Positions 37,431-47,496 of a DNA stretch of 64,000 nucleotides are shown here, piece after piece. Within the stretch, counting starts at the first letter, position 1; the number at the start of each line of letters is the position of its first letter. Both the position numbers and the translations under genes were made by a program. Origin of the DNA: Ceratopteris richardii (Eukaryota > Streptophyta > Polypodiopsida > Polypodiales > Pteridaceae). The stretch spans positions 160,130,306-160,194,305 of the forward strand of contig CM035413.1 of assembly GCA_020310875.1 (NCBI GenBank), written 5' to 3'. The notes beneath the pieces were generated by a model that was not told the DNA's origin, did no database searches, and saw only the letters and a program-made list of their open reading frames with translations.

Positions 37431-38137
37431 AATCTTAGCTCCTGTCTTAGTGAAAGATACTTGATGACCTTGATCAGCTATAGAAGCTATTGAAAGTACA
37501 ACACATTTGAAAGCTTTCTGATATCACCATTAGAGTTAATGAAAGAAACCATACCTTCACCCTGCAGGACATCTTGCATTGTTCTGTACCTTTACTGTGA
37601 TAGGTTCCTTTAGAGGCTCTAAGGAACTATAAAGGTCTTTTCTACTCGTCATGTGACAAGATGCACCATTGTCCAACACCTATGAGTCATTTGTTCCTGA
37701 ATCTTAAGCCGAGGAGCACACTTGCTCTATCATAACAAATAACTCAAGCTCTATTTCTTTGTTGGTAGAATCCTTGCCCTTGCCACCTTTTGAAGAGCCA
37801 CTCTTCTCTTCTACCTTGTTGATGTGACAATCTTGGATTTTGTGTGCTTTCTTCTTGTAGTGGAAACACTCTCCCTTGAACTTCTTTTTGTCGTTCTTCT
37901 TTTTGTCATTCTTCTTTTTGTCTCCATCTTTTGAAGAGTCTGCTTTGCCTCCTTTGGCATTTGCTGTGAATGCCGCATGTGCTTTCCTACCACCACTCCT
38001 TGCCTTGAGCCACAGCTCCTCCTCCATGAGTAAGGCACTAAATTCTTCAAAAGTTAGTGGTTGAGGTCTGATTTGAGTGTTAAGAGCAGTTACCAAACCA
38101 TCAAACTTAGGTGGACAGATTCAAAGATAATGATGAG
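37431..38137 (-). pseudogene. F protease region and gag C-terminal part
   Basis: A gag frame at 37704-38096 reads FDGLVTALNTQIRPQPLTFE, then a Lys/Asp-rich stretch, with a zinc-knuckle-like CFHYKKKAHKIQDCH. 37431-37703 is the protease part, only weakly readable. The gag N-terminal half is missing from the window because G begins at 38138. Confidence 0.8.
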
Positions 38138-38628
38138 TGTTAAACGCGTGTTTGCCGTCAGAACGCCTTTAAACTCTATTCGGGTTCTTGGGAGTGGAAG
38201 GGGTCTGAATAATCAGAGGCCCTATACTTGATTTTCCCAAATCAACTCACTCACATGACCTTCCGTTCAAACAATTTTGCTAATCCAACTTTCTAACAGA
38301 AAACTCTGGCTCATTCCTTTACGGAATTACTATTCGTATTCCAATCAATACATTTCAGTACACAACGCAAGGATAAACATTACCGTAACACAGACTTACA
38401 GTAAACAACTTACAGAACAGCGATTCAATACTTCACTTAATGTAACATTACCGTAACCCAATCTTTACCGTACATGTAATCAAACAAAAGAGAAAGACAC
38501 AGCAGTACGCAGAATTCTCAAACACACACTACGGGAACTCCACAGAATGTCTCGCCCAGACAGACAGTCTGGCGACTCTTCTGGTCATCACCGAAAGTGT
38601 CTTTTCATCGATTTATAAAAAAGTTACA
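38138..38628 (-). repeat. Candidate G 3' LTR
   Basis: It begins TGTTAAACGCG exactly where F gag ends, and a CA end can be set at 38628 (AAGTTACA) beside a purine-rich GCGAAGAGA on the minus strand, or alternatively near 38706. No mate LTR is in the window, so the call rests on position and on the TGTTAAA/TTTAACA-like ends. Confidence 0.45.
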
Positions 38629-38706
38629 TCTCTTCGCAGCGACTTCTCAGTTCGTGCGGAATATCAAAAGGAAAAAGGTTTACAATTGCCAATCCGGCAG
38701 CTTACA

Positions 38707-38737
38707 TTGGCACGCACGGTGGACTTGAACCCGCAGG
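38707..38737. other. tRNA 3'-end-like segment / primer-site-like sequence
   Basis: The plus strand reads TGGCACGCACGGTGGACTTG and continues AACCCGCAG. Its complement has a B-box GGTTCAAGTCC and ends in CCA, like the 3' half of a tRNA. As a primer site it would face the plus strand, opposite to G pol, so its role is unclear. No complete tRNA folds around it. Confidence 0.4.
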
Positions 38738-38754
38738 TATATTGCTCTAGCTAA

Positions 38755-40834
38755 TTAAAATGTTCAGGCAATTTTCTTTTTTAATGAATCTAACATCTGT
38801 TTCAGGACTTCGGGTTCTACTAGGTGAGCATCAGTTCTTACTGAACTGGTTGCAATTACCTGGCTTATCAAAATTTCTGCTTGTGTCTACAGAAAAGCTT
38901 CCTACATATAAAAGTCGTTTGACAGAGCTACATCCCGGTTGACTTTCATGTCTGCAATCTGTTTATCAACTCGAGAGAGTCTTTCTGCTTGAGCACCCAG
39001 TTGATTCTCTCTTCTCTCCAACTCTTGATTCTGAAATTGAATGGTCCTGTAATAGGCATCTCTTTCTCTTCTTATCTCTCTCCTTCTGTAGTTGAGCGAT
39101 TAACATCATCTGGCTTTTAAGAGCAGCATTTGATTCAAATAGGTTTGAATTTGCAAACTCTAGCTATGTATTGGTTTGCTTTAGTAAAGCTGTCATTTCT
39201 TGTCCTTTCTGTACTGCTTCATCCAATTGTACTCTTGTCTCTTCTAACAAATTGCCCAGTGCTATGCGGGTATCCTCTTTATCCGTAATTGATTGCCGTA
39301 ACTGTAGAATTTCTTCATCAGCAGCACATAATAATTCATCCTTTATTCTGATTTCGGCCAAGGCAGCATCTCTTTGATTGATTACTGTATCTTGTTTGGC
39401 AAGGCGAGCCTATAATTTTTTAATTTGTTCGTGTAAAGCTTGATTTTCTGCTTTTACTCCATCTATTTCTTCCTGGAGTGGACTAATATCTGCCTCCAGA
39501 ACATCGACTTTATGTTGAAATTCTTCTTTGAGATTATCAGTTACTTCTTTCATCTGTGCTGGTAGTTGCTGCGATAGTTGGATCAAGAGCTGACCCATGG
39601 ATGCGAGCTCATTAAATACAGGTAGCAAAGGAACAGAAGAGAAGGACGTGGTTGAGATGAAGAAGCGGTGAGGAGTTGATGGGAATTGGGTGGAGAATAG
39701 TTCGGTGAAGAGGAGGATGAATCGGGTGCGTCAGGTACAATTGGTGGAATGGGAACAACGGGTTTGAGTGGAGGCACTGGTGGAGGAGTGGGTTTCAAAG
39801 TGTTAGCTGCTTCGGTAAGTTGTTGCGTAGTTACATCAGGTTGGTCCTTTGCAGATTCTACTGTCGTAATCAATTCCTGTAAAAATTCTGCAACAATAAG
39901 TTGCATCTTCTTGTACCTCTTGTTTGGATTGCTGCTGAGATTGTTCCTTAGAAGATTTGTCATCAGAATTGGTCACACTTTGCTCTTGTTGCTTAGTTGG
40001 AGATGACTGGGTGGACGAATCATGATGCATTGATGTAGCTGTGTCGTGGAAAGTCTCTTCTTCATGCCCTTCTTCTTCATTGTTGTCTGCTTTATCACCT
40101 GCGGCAAACCCTTGCACCTGACTGTCAGACGAGCTAATCCTGATGCGTTTTCAACGTAGGAGCTGGAAGATTTCTTCGTCGTCTTCTTCGTCGTCTTCCA
40201 GTATCTGAGCAGATTCTTCATGATATAAAACTGGACCTCTGGGTGGTGGTTGCGCTGCTAAGATGGTCGGAAACATGAAAGTGATTATGTGCGGGAGACA
40301 TGATCGCGGCAAATCTCCTTTGTTAACCTGTTTAATAACCGAAACACATTCGCGGTGAATGCGTCGGAAAAAATAGGAAGCAAAATTGATAGGCTCGCGA
40401 GCAGCCATATCAATTACCGAATAGAATGGGCGAGATATCCCATATGTTCGTTTCTGCAAATTTATTATTGCTACTAAAAATTGCAGGGCTGTTCTTTCAG
40501 GCTCAGGGCAACATAGTATAGCATACTCATTTGAAGAGTATCTAGGGAACAATTGAATCATGGTAGCAATTGGCAGATTTGGGCCATTCTCTCGACCTTC
40601 CGGAGAGAGACGGAAAGCATCAGCAAATGACTACATTGTGATTACAGTACGAGATGGTAAAGAGGTAATTGGCCAACTCTGCTCCGTAGCAGGTGTGGCA
40701 GCGATTGTGGCAATAATCTGGGCGTAGAATGGGTGACATTCCACTCAATGCCAAGGTAATTCAGCGAAATTAGACAACCCACGGATGCGCAAGAATTCAC
40801 CCACATCCGCAGGGACTCTGTCACGGAAAGTAGC
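38755..40834 (-). pseudogene. G extra ORF, downstream of integrase (main part)
   Basis: Minus-strand coding sequence lies between the candidate LTR and the CACTA insertion. The N-terminal half resembles plant transposon-associated proteins of unknown function (words FYSVIDMAAREPINFASYFF and LPHIITFMFPTILAAQPPP, near 40250-40560). Then come a Pro-rich and acidic linker (39750-40120) and a long coiled-coil-like C-terminal part (HKVDVLEADISPLQEEID near 39480-39540; ILQLRQSITDKED near 39270). It probably belongs to G as an additional ORF. Function unknown; it is broken by the CACTA insertion and a few other breaks. Confidence 0.55.
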
Positions 40835-41106
40835 CACTACAACATATGACGGGCATACCGACGCTACATATACCGACGGTCATAGTCGGCGTCGGTATAG
40901 CCCTCGAAAAATCTCACTAAGAGATACCGATGGTCAAGTGACCATCGGTATGACCGTTTTAAACGGATCGTCGGTGTGGCCCGCAACCACCGGTATAAGC
41001 GTCGGTATAGGTGCCGGTATAAGCGTCGGTATAAGCGTCGGTAATTTACTGGCAACTACCAACGCGTATACCAACGTCCATACCGGCGCGTATAGCGGCA
41101 GCGAGT
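40835..41106. repeat. CACTA left end: TIR and subterminal repeats
   Basis: After the TIR come many copies of a CGTCGGTATA-like word, mostly in one orientation (near 40889, 40968, 40990-41045), with a few inverted near the very end (ATACCGACG at 40856 and 40869). Subterminal arrays of this kind bind the element's own TNPA-type protein in En/Spm. The block is rich in CpG compared with its surroundings. Confidence 0.88.
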
Positions 41107-41444
41107 TTTAAACATACCGCGAACCCGAGAGCAAAACTTCACATTTTTGTGCGTGTTTGAGTACTGTCGGTCTACTGTCGAACTTGCGCGCGCGAACCTG
41201 CATTGTCTTGTGCACACACACACACAGATCTCTCTCTACACACACACACTCTCTCTCGGCTTAGATCTCACATCTTGTTAAGTGCTGCGCGTACTATTAG
41301 CATTTGTGTTTCTCTATGCTTTAGGGTTTCTAATTTCTCTTTTCGTTGATTTTGCAGAAGTTCTTTGGCGTCAATTGTTTGGAATTGGACGAGAGACGAC
41401 CTACATTACGCTTTGAAGACAACGATTCAAAGAGGGACATACTT
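41107..41444 (+). promoter_or_regulatory. CACTA 5' UTR exon region
   Basis: Non-coding, with a CpG-rich stretch (GCGCGCGAAC near 41188), (CA)n and (CT)n tracts and an acceptor-like TTTTGCAG at about 41351-41358. It ends at a strong splice donor CTTGTAAGTG (GT at 41445). It is the likely leader of the transposase transcript. No clear TATA box is seen. Confidence 0.5.
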
Positions 41445-41470
41445 GTAAGTGATTCTTTTATTCGCTATTG

Positions 41471-41483
41471 ATAGAGAGAGAGG

Positions 41484-41523
<40 letters not shown>

Positions 41524-42116
41524 TAGAGAGAAAGAAAGAGAGAGAGAAGAGAAAGGAAGATACACATTAATTTACACATGCATACATACACACATACATG
41601 TACACACATGCATGCTTACATACACACACCTATACACACATGCATGCTTACATACACACACACATATACACATATGCATGCATACACACACACACATAAA
41701 TTTACACACATGCATACATACACACACATGCATACACACATACATACACACACATATATACACATATGCATACATACACATACACACACACATATACACA
41801 CATACATACACACACGCATATATACACACATATACACACATGCATGCATACATACACACACATATACCGACATGCATGCATACACACATATATACACACA
41901 TGCATACAGACACACATATACACACATGCATGTATACATACACACACATGTATACACATGCATACACATACACACACATACACATACATGCATGCATACA
42001 TACACACACGTACACACACATGCATGCCTATATACACACACATACACATACACACACACATGTACACATGCATACATACACACACATATATACACACATG
42101 CATACATACACACATA
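41471..42116. repeat. (GA)n and (CA/CATA)n microsatellites
   Basis: 41471-41560 is (GA)n with AAAG interruptions. 41576-42116 is CACACA/CATACA with ATGCATGC words. All six frames are open over long stretches because of the low complexity, giving false ORFs of His-Thr-Tyr or Cys-Val-Met. Confidence 0.95.
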
Positions 42117-42159
42117 TAATCCTATTTTTATTTTGAAGTTTTTTTTTTACATCAAATAT

Positions 42160-43600
42160 ATAAAAATAGGATTAGGGTTTTAGGGTTAAATATTTAAGAT
42201 TAGGGTTTTAGGGTTTTAACACCTACATAACATATATGGACACATACACATGCACATATAATACATATACATGTATATACACATGTATACAGAAATATAC
42301 ATATTTTAGGTCTAGATATTTAAGATTAGGGTTTTAGGGTTTAGTATTTTAGATTTAAGTCTAAGTCTTTTTATTAGGGTTTTAGGATTTTAATATGTAG
42401 ATAACATATATACACAAACACACATATACATATAATACATACATACATGTAGATACACATGCATACAAAAATATACATATTTTAGATTTAAATCTTTAAG
42501 ATTAGGGTTTTAGGGTTATAACACCTACATAACATATATGCACACATACACATACACATGTAATACATATATACATGTATATACACATGTATATAGAAAT
42601 ATAAATATTTTAGGTCTAGATATTTAAGATTACGGTTTTAGGGTTTAGTATTTCAGATTTAAGTCTAAGTCTTTCTGATTAGGGTTTTAGGATTTTAATA
42701 TGTAGATAACATATATACACAAACACACATATACATATAATACATACATACATGTAGATACACATGCATACAAAAATATACATATTTTAGATTTAAATCT
42801 TTAAGATTAGGGTTTTAGGGTTATAACACCTACATAACATATATGCACACATACACATACACATGTTATACATATATACATGTATATACACATGTATACA
42901 GAAATATACATATTTTAGGTCTAGATATTTAAGATTAGGGTTTTAGGGTTTAGTATTTCAGATTTAAGTCTAAGTCTTTCTGATTAGGGTTTTAGGATTT
43001 TAATACGTAGATAACATATATACACAAGCACACATATACATATAATACATACATACATGTAGATACACATGCATACAAAAAATACATATTTTAGATTTAA
43101 ATCTTTAAATTTAGGGTTTTAGGGTTATAACACCTACATAACATATATGCACACATACACATGCACATATAATACATATATACATGTATATACAACATGT
43201 ATACAAAAATATACATATTTTAGGTCTAGATATTTAAGATTAGGGTTTTAGGGTTTAGTATTTCAGATTTAAGTCTAAGTCTTTCTGATTAGGGTTTTAG
43301 GATTTTAATACGTAGATAACATATATACACAAGCACACATATACATATAATACATACATACATGTAGATACACATGCATACAAAAATATACAAATTTTAG
43401 ATTTAAATCTTTAAGATTAGGATTTTAGGGTTATAACACCTACATAAGATATATGCACACATACACATGCACATGTAATACATATATACATGTATATACA
43501 CATGTATACAGAAATATACATATTTTAGGTCTACATATTTAAGATTAGGGTTTTAGGGTTTAGTATTTCATATCTAGAATTTTAAGATTAGGGTTTTAAT
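42160..43600. repeat. 304-bp satellite with telomere-like words, about 4.5 copies
   Basis: The marker ACCTACATAA recurs at 42221, 42523, 42828, 43132 and 43438 (spacing 302-306). Each unit is two related halves containing ATTAGGGTTTTAGGG, TTAGGGTTTTAGGATTT and CATATA-rich spacers, so about five TTAGGG-type words per unit. Confidence 0.92.
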
Positions 43601-44200
43601 TAAATATATATAATTAAATATATAAAATTAAATATATAAAAATAGGATTACGTAAGGAAAAAAAACCTGAATATATAAATATATATATATATATATAAAA
43701 GATAATTATATACATAAATAAATATAAAAAGAACTAGTGTTTTAAATAATTTAATTAAATATATATAATTAAATATATAAAAATAGGATTACGTAAGGAA
43801 AAAAAATCTGAATAAATATATATATATAAAATAAGATAATTATATACATAAATAAATATAAAAAGAATTAGTGTTTTAAATAATTTAATTAAAAATATTT
43901 ATAATTAAATATATAAAATTAAATATATAAAAATAGGATTACGTAAGAAAAGAAATCTGAATATATAAATAAATATATATATAAAATAAGATAATTATAT
44001 ACATAAATAAATATAAGAAGAACTAGTATTTTAAATTATTTAATTAAATATATACAATTAAATATAATTAAGTAAAGAAAAAATCTGAATATATAAATAA
44101 ATATATATATATATATAAGGTAGGATAATTATATAGATAATAAAATATGATAAGAAGTAGTATTTTAAATAAATAAATGAAATATATATGATTAAATATA
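43600..44200. repeat. AT-rich satellite of about 145 bp, about 4 copies
   Basis: The marker AAAAATAGGATTACGTAA recurs near 43638, 43780 and 43930, with a degenerate fourth unit near 44060. Units are almost pure A+T with TATATA runs. Confidence 0.85.
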
Positions 44201-44435
44201 TAAAAATAGGTTTAAATTTAATCATTTTAAATAGAGTGAATATATATACAATACACAAACACACATACTTATATACCTATCTATATTCATATATATATAT
44301 ATACATATACACATATATATACACATGCATACATATATATACATGTTTTAGTTCTAGGTCACTTGGATTAGGGTTTTAGGGTTTTAACACGTACATAACA
44401 TATACACATACACATACACATATAATACATATATA

Positions 44436-44640
44436 CCTAACGATTAAGCTATTACGTTTACCTAACGATTAAGCTATTACGTTTACCTAACGATTAAGCT
44501 ATTACGTTTACTTTAGTTTTCTATCGCTTAAGGGTATTAGCTAAGCTTGCTTAAGGGTATTAGCTAAGCACCATAAGTAAACGGTTTTCTATCTACGTTA
44601 GGCGCGTAGCGTTCAAGCTAATACGTGTTGTAAACGGTGA
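44436..44640. repeat. Compound direct and inverted repeat block
   Basis: CCTAACGATTAAGCTATTAC (25-bp unit ending GTTTA) occurs three times exactly (44436-44510). A 23-bp repeat with GCTTAAGGGTATTAGCTAAG then follows twice (44526 and 44549), and each copy has GCTTA/TAAGC ends. Complementary words close the block (GTAAACG near 44577, CGTTAGG at 44596-44602). It differs in base composition from the AT satellite around it. Confidence 0.85.
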
Positions 44641-44894
44641 GGGTTTTAGGGTTTTGGCATACATATAACTTAATTAAGAAGAAAAAAATTTGAATAAATA
44701 AATAAATATATAAATATAATAGGATCAATCAAGAAAAAATCCGAATATATAGATAAATAGGATAGCTATATAGATTAGGGTTTTAAAACTAGGGTTTTAA
44801 GTTTTTTTAGGTATTTAAGTATTTAGGTCTTTAAGAGTTAGATTTTTAGGTTTAATAAAAAAACAAATGTTCTAAAATGTCCATATTGTAGCAG

Positions 44895-45420
44895 ATGGCT
44901 TCTTTGGATCTTGAAGAGAGAATGGCATGTCCTTGCACACAGTGCAAGTATCGAATTTATCGGAAACAACGGATTTGTACTGCACATGTTAGAGAGTATG
45001 GATCCTTTGATAGGAGTTAACTGGAAAACCTACGCTATCATTCGCATGGTCCCCTAGGTGAGCAGATGGACCCAAATGACATTGCACCGGTAACCTCTCG
45101 TGGACAAAAGAGAGCAAAAAAGGACTTAGACGTAGAAGCAAGCACTAATAATATTACACAGAATGAACATATGGAAGAGATGCTTGAAGCATTTTATGAG
45201 ATGGACGAAGATCATGATGGTGAAGAAGGTGTCGAGAGTTTCATGGACACAACAGAAATTCCACGATCAGAAGTTGATGAAGAATATGAAAACATACGAA
45301 GATTAGCTCGTTACCACTTTACAATGGAGCAAAGATATATGTACTACGTGCTTCACTCGCGATGCTCAATCTGCAATCCATTTATGGATGGTCAGATAGT
45401 AGTGTCATTGAATTGTTCAG
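44895..45420 (+). pseudogene. Transposase exon 1 (Cys-rich N-terminus and acidic linker)
   Basis: It reads MASLDLEERMACPCTQCKY, then HVREYGS, like the transposase-associated domain that precedes tnp2. After the TAA at 45018 the same frame continues with YHSHGPLGEQM, an acidic region (EEMLEAFYEMDEDHDGEEG) and ICNPFMDG, up to the donor CAG/GTAAGT. Confidence 0.75.
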
Positions 45421-45501
45421 GTAAGTGGAGAACAAATTGGCTTTCATTGTTGTATCACAATAACTTCATTTACTAATATCATTTCAATTGCTTATTGCAA
45501 G

Positions 45502-47496
45502 CTTCTTAAAGATCAAATTTTGCCAGAGGGCAATGACATGCCTCCAACACATGGAGATGCAAAAAAACTTTTACAGTCCATTGGAATGGATTATACTAAA
45601 ACTCATGCTTGTCCGAATGATTGCATTCTCTTTCGGAATGAGTATGAGCATCTCCACGTATGTCCAAAGTGTGGAGCAGATAGATTTAGAGAAGACGTTA
45701 TAGGCGAAGCAATCCCTGCAAAGGTTCTTCGCCACTTTCCTATCATTCCACGAATTAAGAACATGTTTAAATGCAAATCTATAGCTGAGTTAATGTCATG
45801 GCATACAAAGAGCAGGTCTACAGATAATGTAATGCGAGTGCCAGCTGACTCTGATGCTTGGAAGCACATAGATAGTAAGTGGCCAGAGTTTGCTAGTGAG
45901 CCTCGGTCCATACGTCTAGGCCTAGCTATGGATGGAGTGAATCCATTTGGATTACGTAGTTCTTCATGGAGCACATGGCCTATATGTTTGGTCAATTATA
46001 ATATCCCACCATGGTTGGCCACAAAGAAAGGTCATTTATTATTAGCTCTTATTGTACTTGGTAAGTATAAGGTAAAAAACATTGATGTATATCTTGCACC
46101 ACTTGTGGAAGAACTGTGCATTTTATGGGATGGGATCACAGTGCGTGACATGTCTCAACCTATAAGAAGACGAGACGTGCGAGTGCAAGGCATACTTATG
46201 TGGACAATGCATGATTGGCCTGGTTATGGTGAATGTTCAGGTTTATCGATTTCGGGTTACCATGCTTGTCCTTTATGCGGACCACAACTCGAAGCACGCT
46301 ATTCCAAAGCACTACGTAAAACTGTCTATGAAGGACATCATAGATATTTGCCTGATGGGCATGTTTTACGTGAAGGACAAATTGGTCGACAAGCGCAACA
46401 CCAAATGAAAGCAGCTAGCGATTGGAAACAATTGTGGGATTCAGAAAATCCAATTGCTTGCATGAAACGGTTGTCCATTTTTCATGAAATCCCTTATTGG
46501 AGTGAATTGGTGATCAATCATTTGGTAGACCCGATGCATATTTTCAAGAATGTGGGAGAGATGCTTTGGAAAACTTTGATCGAAAAGAAAGAAAGCAAAG
46601 CACAAAGGGACGACTTAGAAGAGCGAGATCGTATGCGAGAGTTGTGGGCAATTACTAAGCCCAACGGAATAGTATCGTTACCAAGAGCTCCTTGGGTGCT
46701 TCGCAGGATGGAAGAGCAACAAGTGAAGAAAACAATTTCAGAGTTTTGTACACCTACTGGATGCATGAGATGTCTAAAGACTGCTTTCACACGAAATGAC
46801 GATCTTGCAGGACTCAAGTCTCATGATTGGCACAAGTTTTTACAGTTTGTGCTCCCTGTAGCCCTAAAAGATTGTCTTTCAGAGGATGTACGAAAAACCA
46901 TTTATAAAATTAGTTCTTTAGTACGGTGGATATCTTCTAAAGAGATAAATAGAGATAGCATAGAGAGTGTGAAACTCAATGCTATCCAGGCTGTTTGTAT
47001 GGTAGAGAAATACTTTCCCACAAGTATTCTCACTATTCAACTTCATTTACTGGTTCATGTAGTAGATGAAGTTGCAATAGCAGGAACAGTCCATAGTCGA
47101 TGGATGTTCTTCTTAGAGCGCTTTATGAAGACATTAAAAGGGTTTGTTCGACAGAGAGCACGTCCAGAGGGTAGCATGGCAGAGGGATGGCTTGTACAAG
47201 AATCTCTTGTATTCATAACTGAGTTTCGACGTATATCGGATCCCAAAATGCCTCGCTTATGGAGCGATGATGAAGATGTTCGTCTCGTAGGCGATGAACC
47301 ACAAGGTAAAGGATTGCAAAGAAAAATGGATGCAGCTTTCAGAGAGAAGGCAATGAAGTTTTGCATAGTTAACTCTGAGCCTATGCAAAAGTGGTTAGAA
47401 AGATATGAACTTGCCAAGGAAACTAACGCAAAGGAAAGAGCTCAGTTTCGAAGAAATCGTTCCACTCGATTTTTGCCTCTTCCAGAAAATCTTTGA
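45502..47496 (+). CDS. Transposase core: tnp2 and DUF4218 domains
   Basis: Continuous frame from LLKDQILPEGND (if exon 2 opens at 45502) to ENL before TGA at 47494. Landmarks: THACPNDCILFRNEYE, CPKCGADRFRED, LMSWHTKSRSTDN, PADSDAWKHID, RLGLAMDGVNPFG (probable first catalytic Asp), WTMHDWPGYGECSG (probable second Asp), a zinc-type CPLCGPQ...YEGHHRYLP, NHLVDPMHIFKNV, then DUF4218 with LLVHVVDEVAIAGTVHSRWM, RFMKTLKGFVRQRARPEGSM and EGWLVQESL. It matches the family's usual length and order; catalytic assignments are by analogy. Confidence 0.92.
   Translation, partial: LLKDQILPEGNDMPPTHGDAKKLLQSIGMDYTKTHACPNDCILFRNEYEHLHVCPKCGADRFREDVIGEAIPAKVLRHFPIIPRIKNMFKCKSIAELMSWHTKSRSTDNVMRVPADSDAWKHIDSKWPEFASEPRSIRLGLAMDGVNPFGLRSSSWSTWPICLVNYNIPPWLATKKGHLLLALIVLGKYKVKNIDVYLAPLVEELCILWDGITVRDMSQPIRRRDVRVQGILMWTMHDWPGYGECSGLSISGYHACPLCGPQLEARYSKALRKTVYEGHHRYLPDGHVLREGQIGRQAQHQMKAASDWKQLWDSENPIACMKRLSIFHEIPYWSELVINHLVDPMHIFKNVGEMLWKTLIEKKESKAQRDDLEERDRMRELWAITKPNGIVSLPRAPWVLRRMEEQQVKKTISEFCTPTGCMRCLKTAFTRNDDLAGLKSHDWHKFLQFVLPVALKDCLSEDVRKTIYKISSLVRWISSKEINRDSIESVKLNAIQAVCMVEKYFPTSILTIQLHLLVHVVDEVAIAGTVHSRWMFFLERFMKTLKGFVRQRARPEGSMAEGWLVQESLVFITEFRRISDPKMPRLWSDDEDVRLVGDEPQGKGLQRKMDAAFREKAMKFCIVNSEPMQKWLERYELAKETNAKERAQFRRNRSTRFLPLPENL

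Larger units (their letters stand above)
33843..38137 (-). mobile_element. Ty1/Copia element F, interrupted by G
   Basis: Minus-strand Copia with a probable 3' LTR (33843-34572), a polypurine tract (complement of CCCCCCCTCAATG at 34573), RNase H, RT, integrase, protease region and the C-terminal part of gag. In gag, at 38137, it gives way to the LTR-like start of element G, so its gag N-terminus, primer site and 5' LTR should lie beyond G. Broken, with roughly eight breaks. Confidence 0.88.
41445..44894 (+). other. Predicted 3.45-kb intron of the transposase gene
   Basis: The donor GTAAGTG at 41445 and the acceptor TTGTAGCAG at 44886-44894 sit directly before the ATG of the transposase. The intron is built almost wholly of repeats: (GA)n at 41471-41560, CA/CATA-rich DNA at 41576-42116, a 304-bp telomere-word satellite, a roughly 145-bp AT-rich satellite and a foldback block. 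This is inference from splice motifs; no transcript is available. Confidence 0.55.

Noticed and set aside
38690-38790. Complete tRNA gene on the minus strand
   Set aside because: A B-box and CCA-like end are present, but D and anticodon arms cannot be formed and the T stem pairs poorly.
41468-42183. Long overlapping ORFs rich in His-Thr-Tyr (plus) or Cys-Val-Met (minus)
   Set aside because: They are translations of (CA/CATA)n microsatellite DNA open in all frames; no start context or domain.
42160-44400. Possible true telomere or chromosome end
   Set aside because: The TTAGGG words are spaced within a 304-bp satellite inside a transposon intron and are not an uninterrupted terminal array.
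44436-44510. CRISPR-like direct repeats
   Set aside because: Repeats are contiguous with no spacers, and the context is a plant nuclear transposon.
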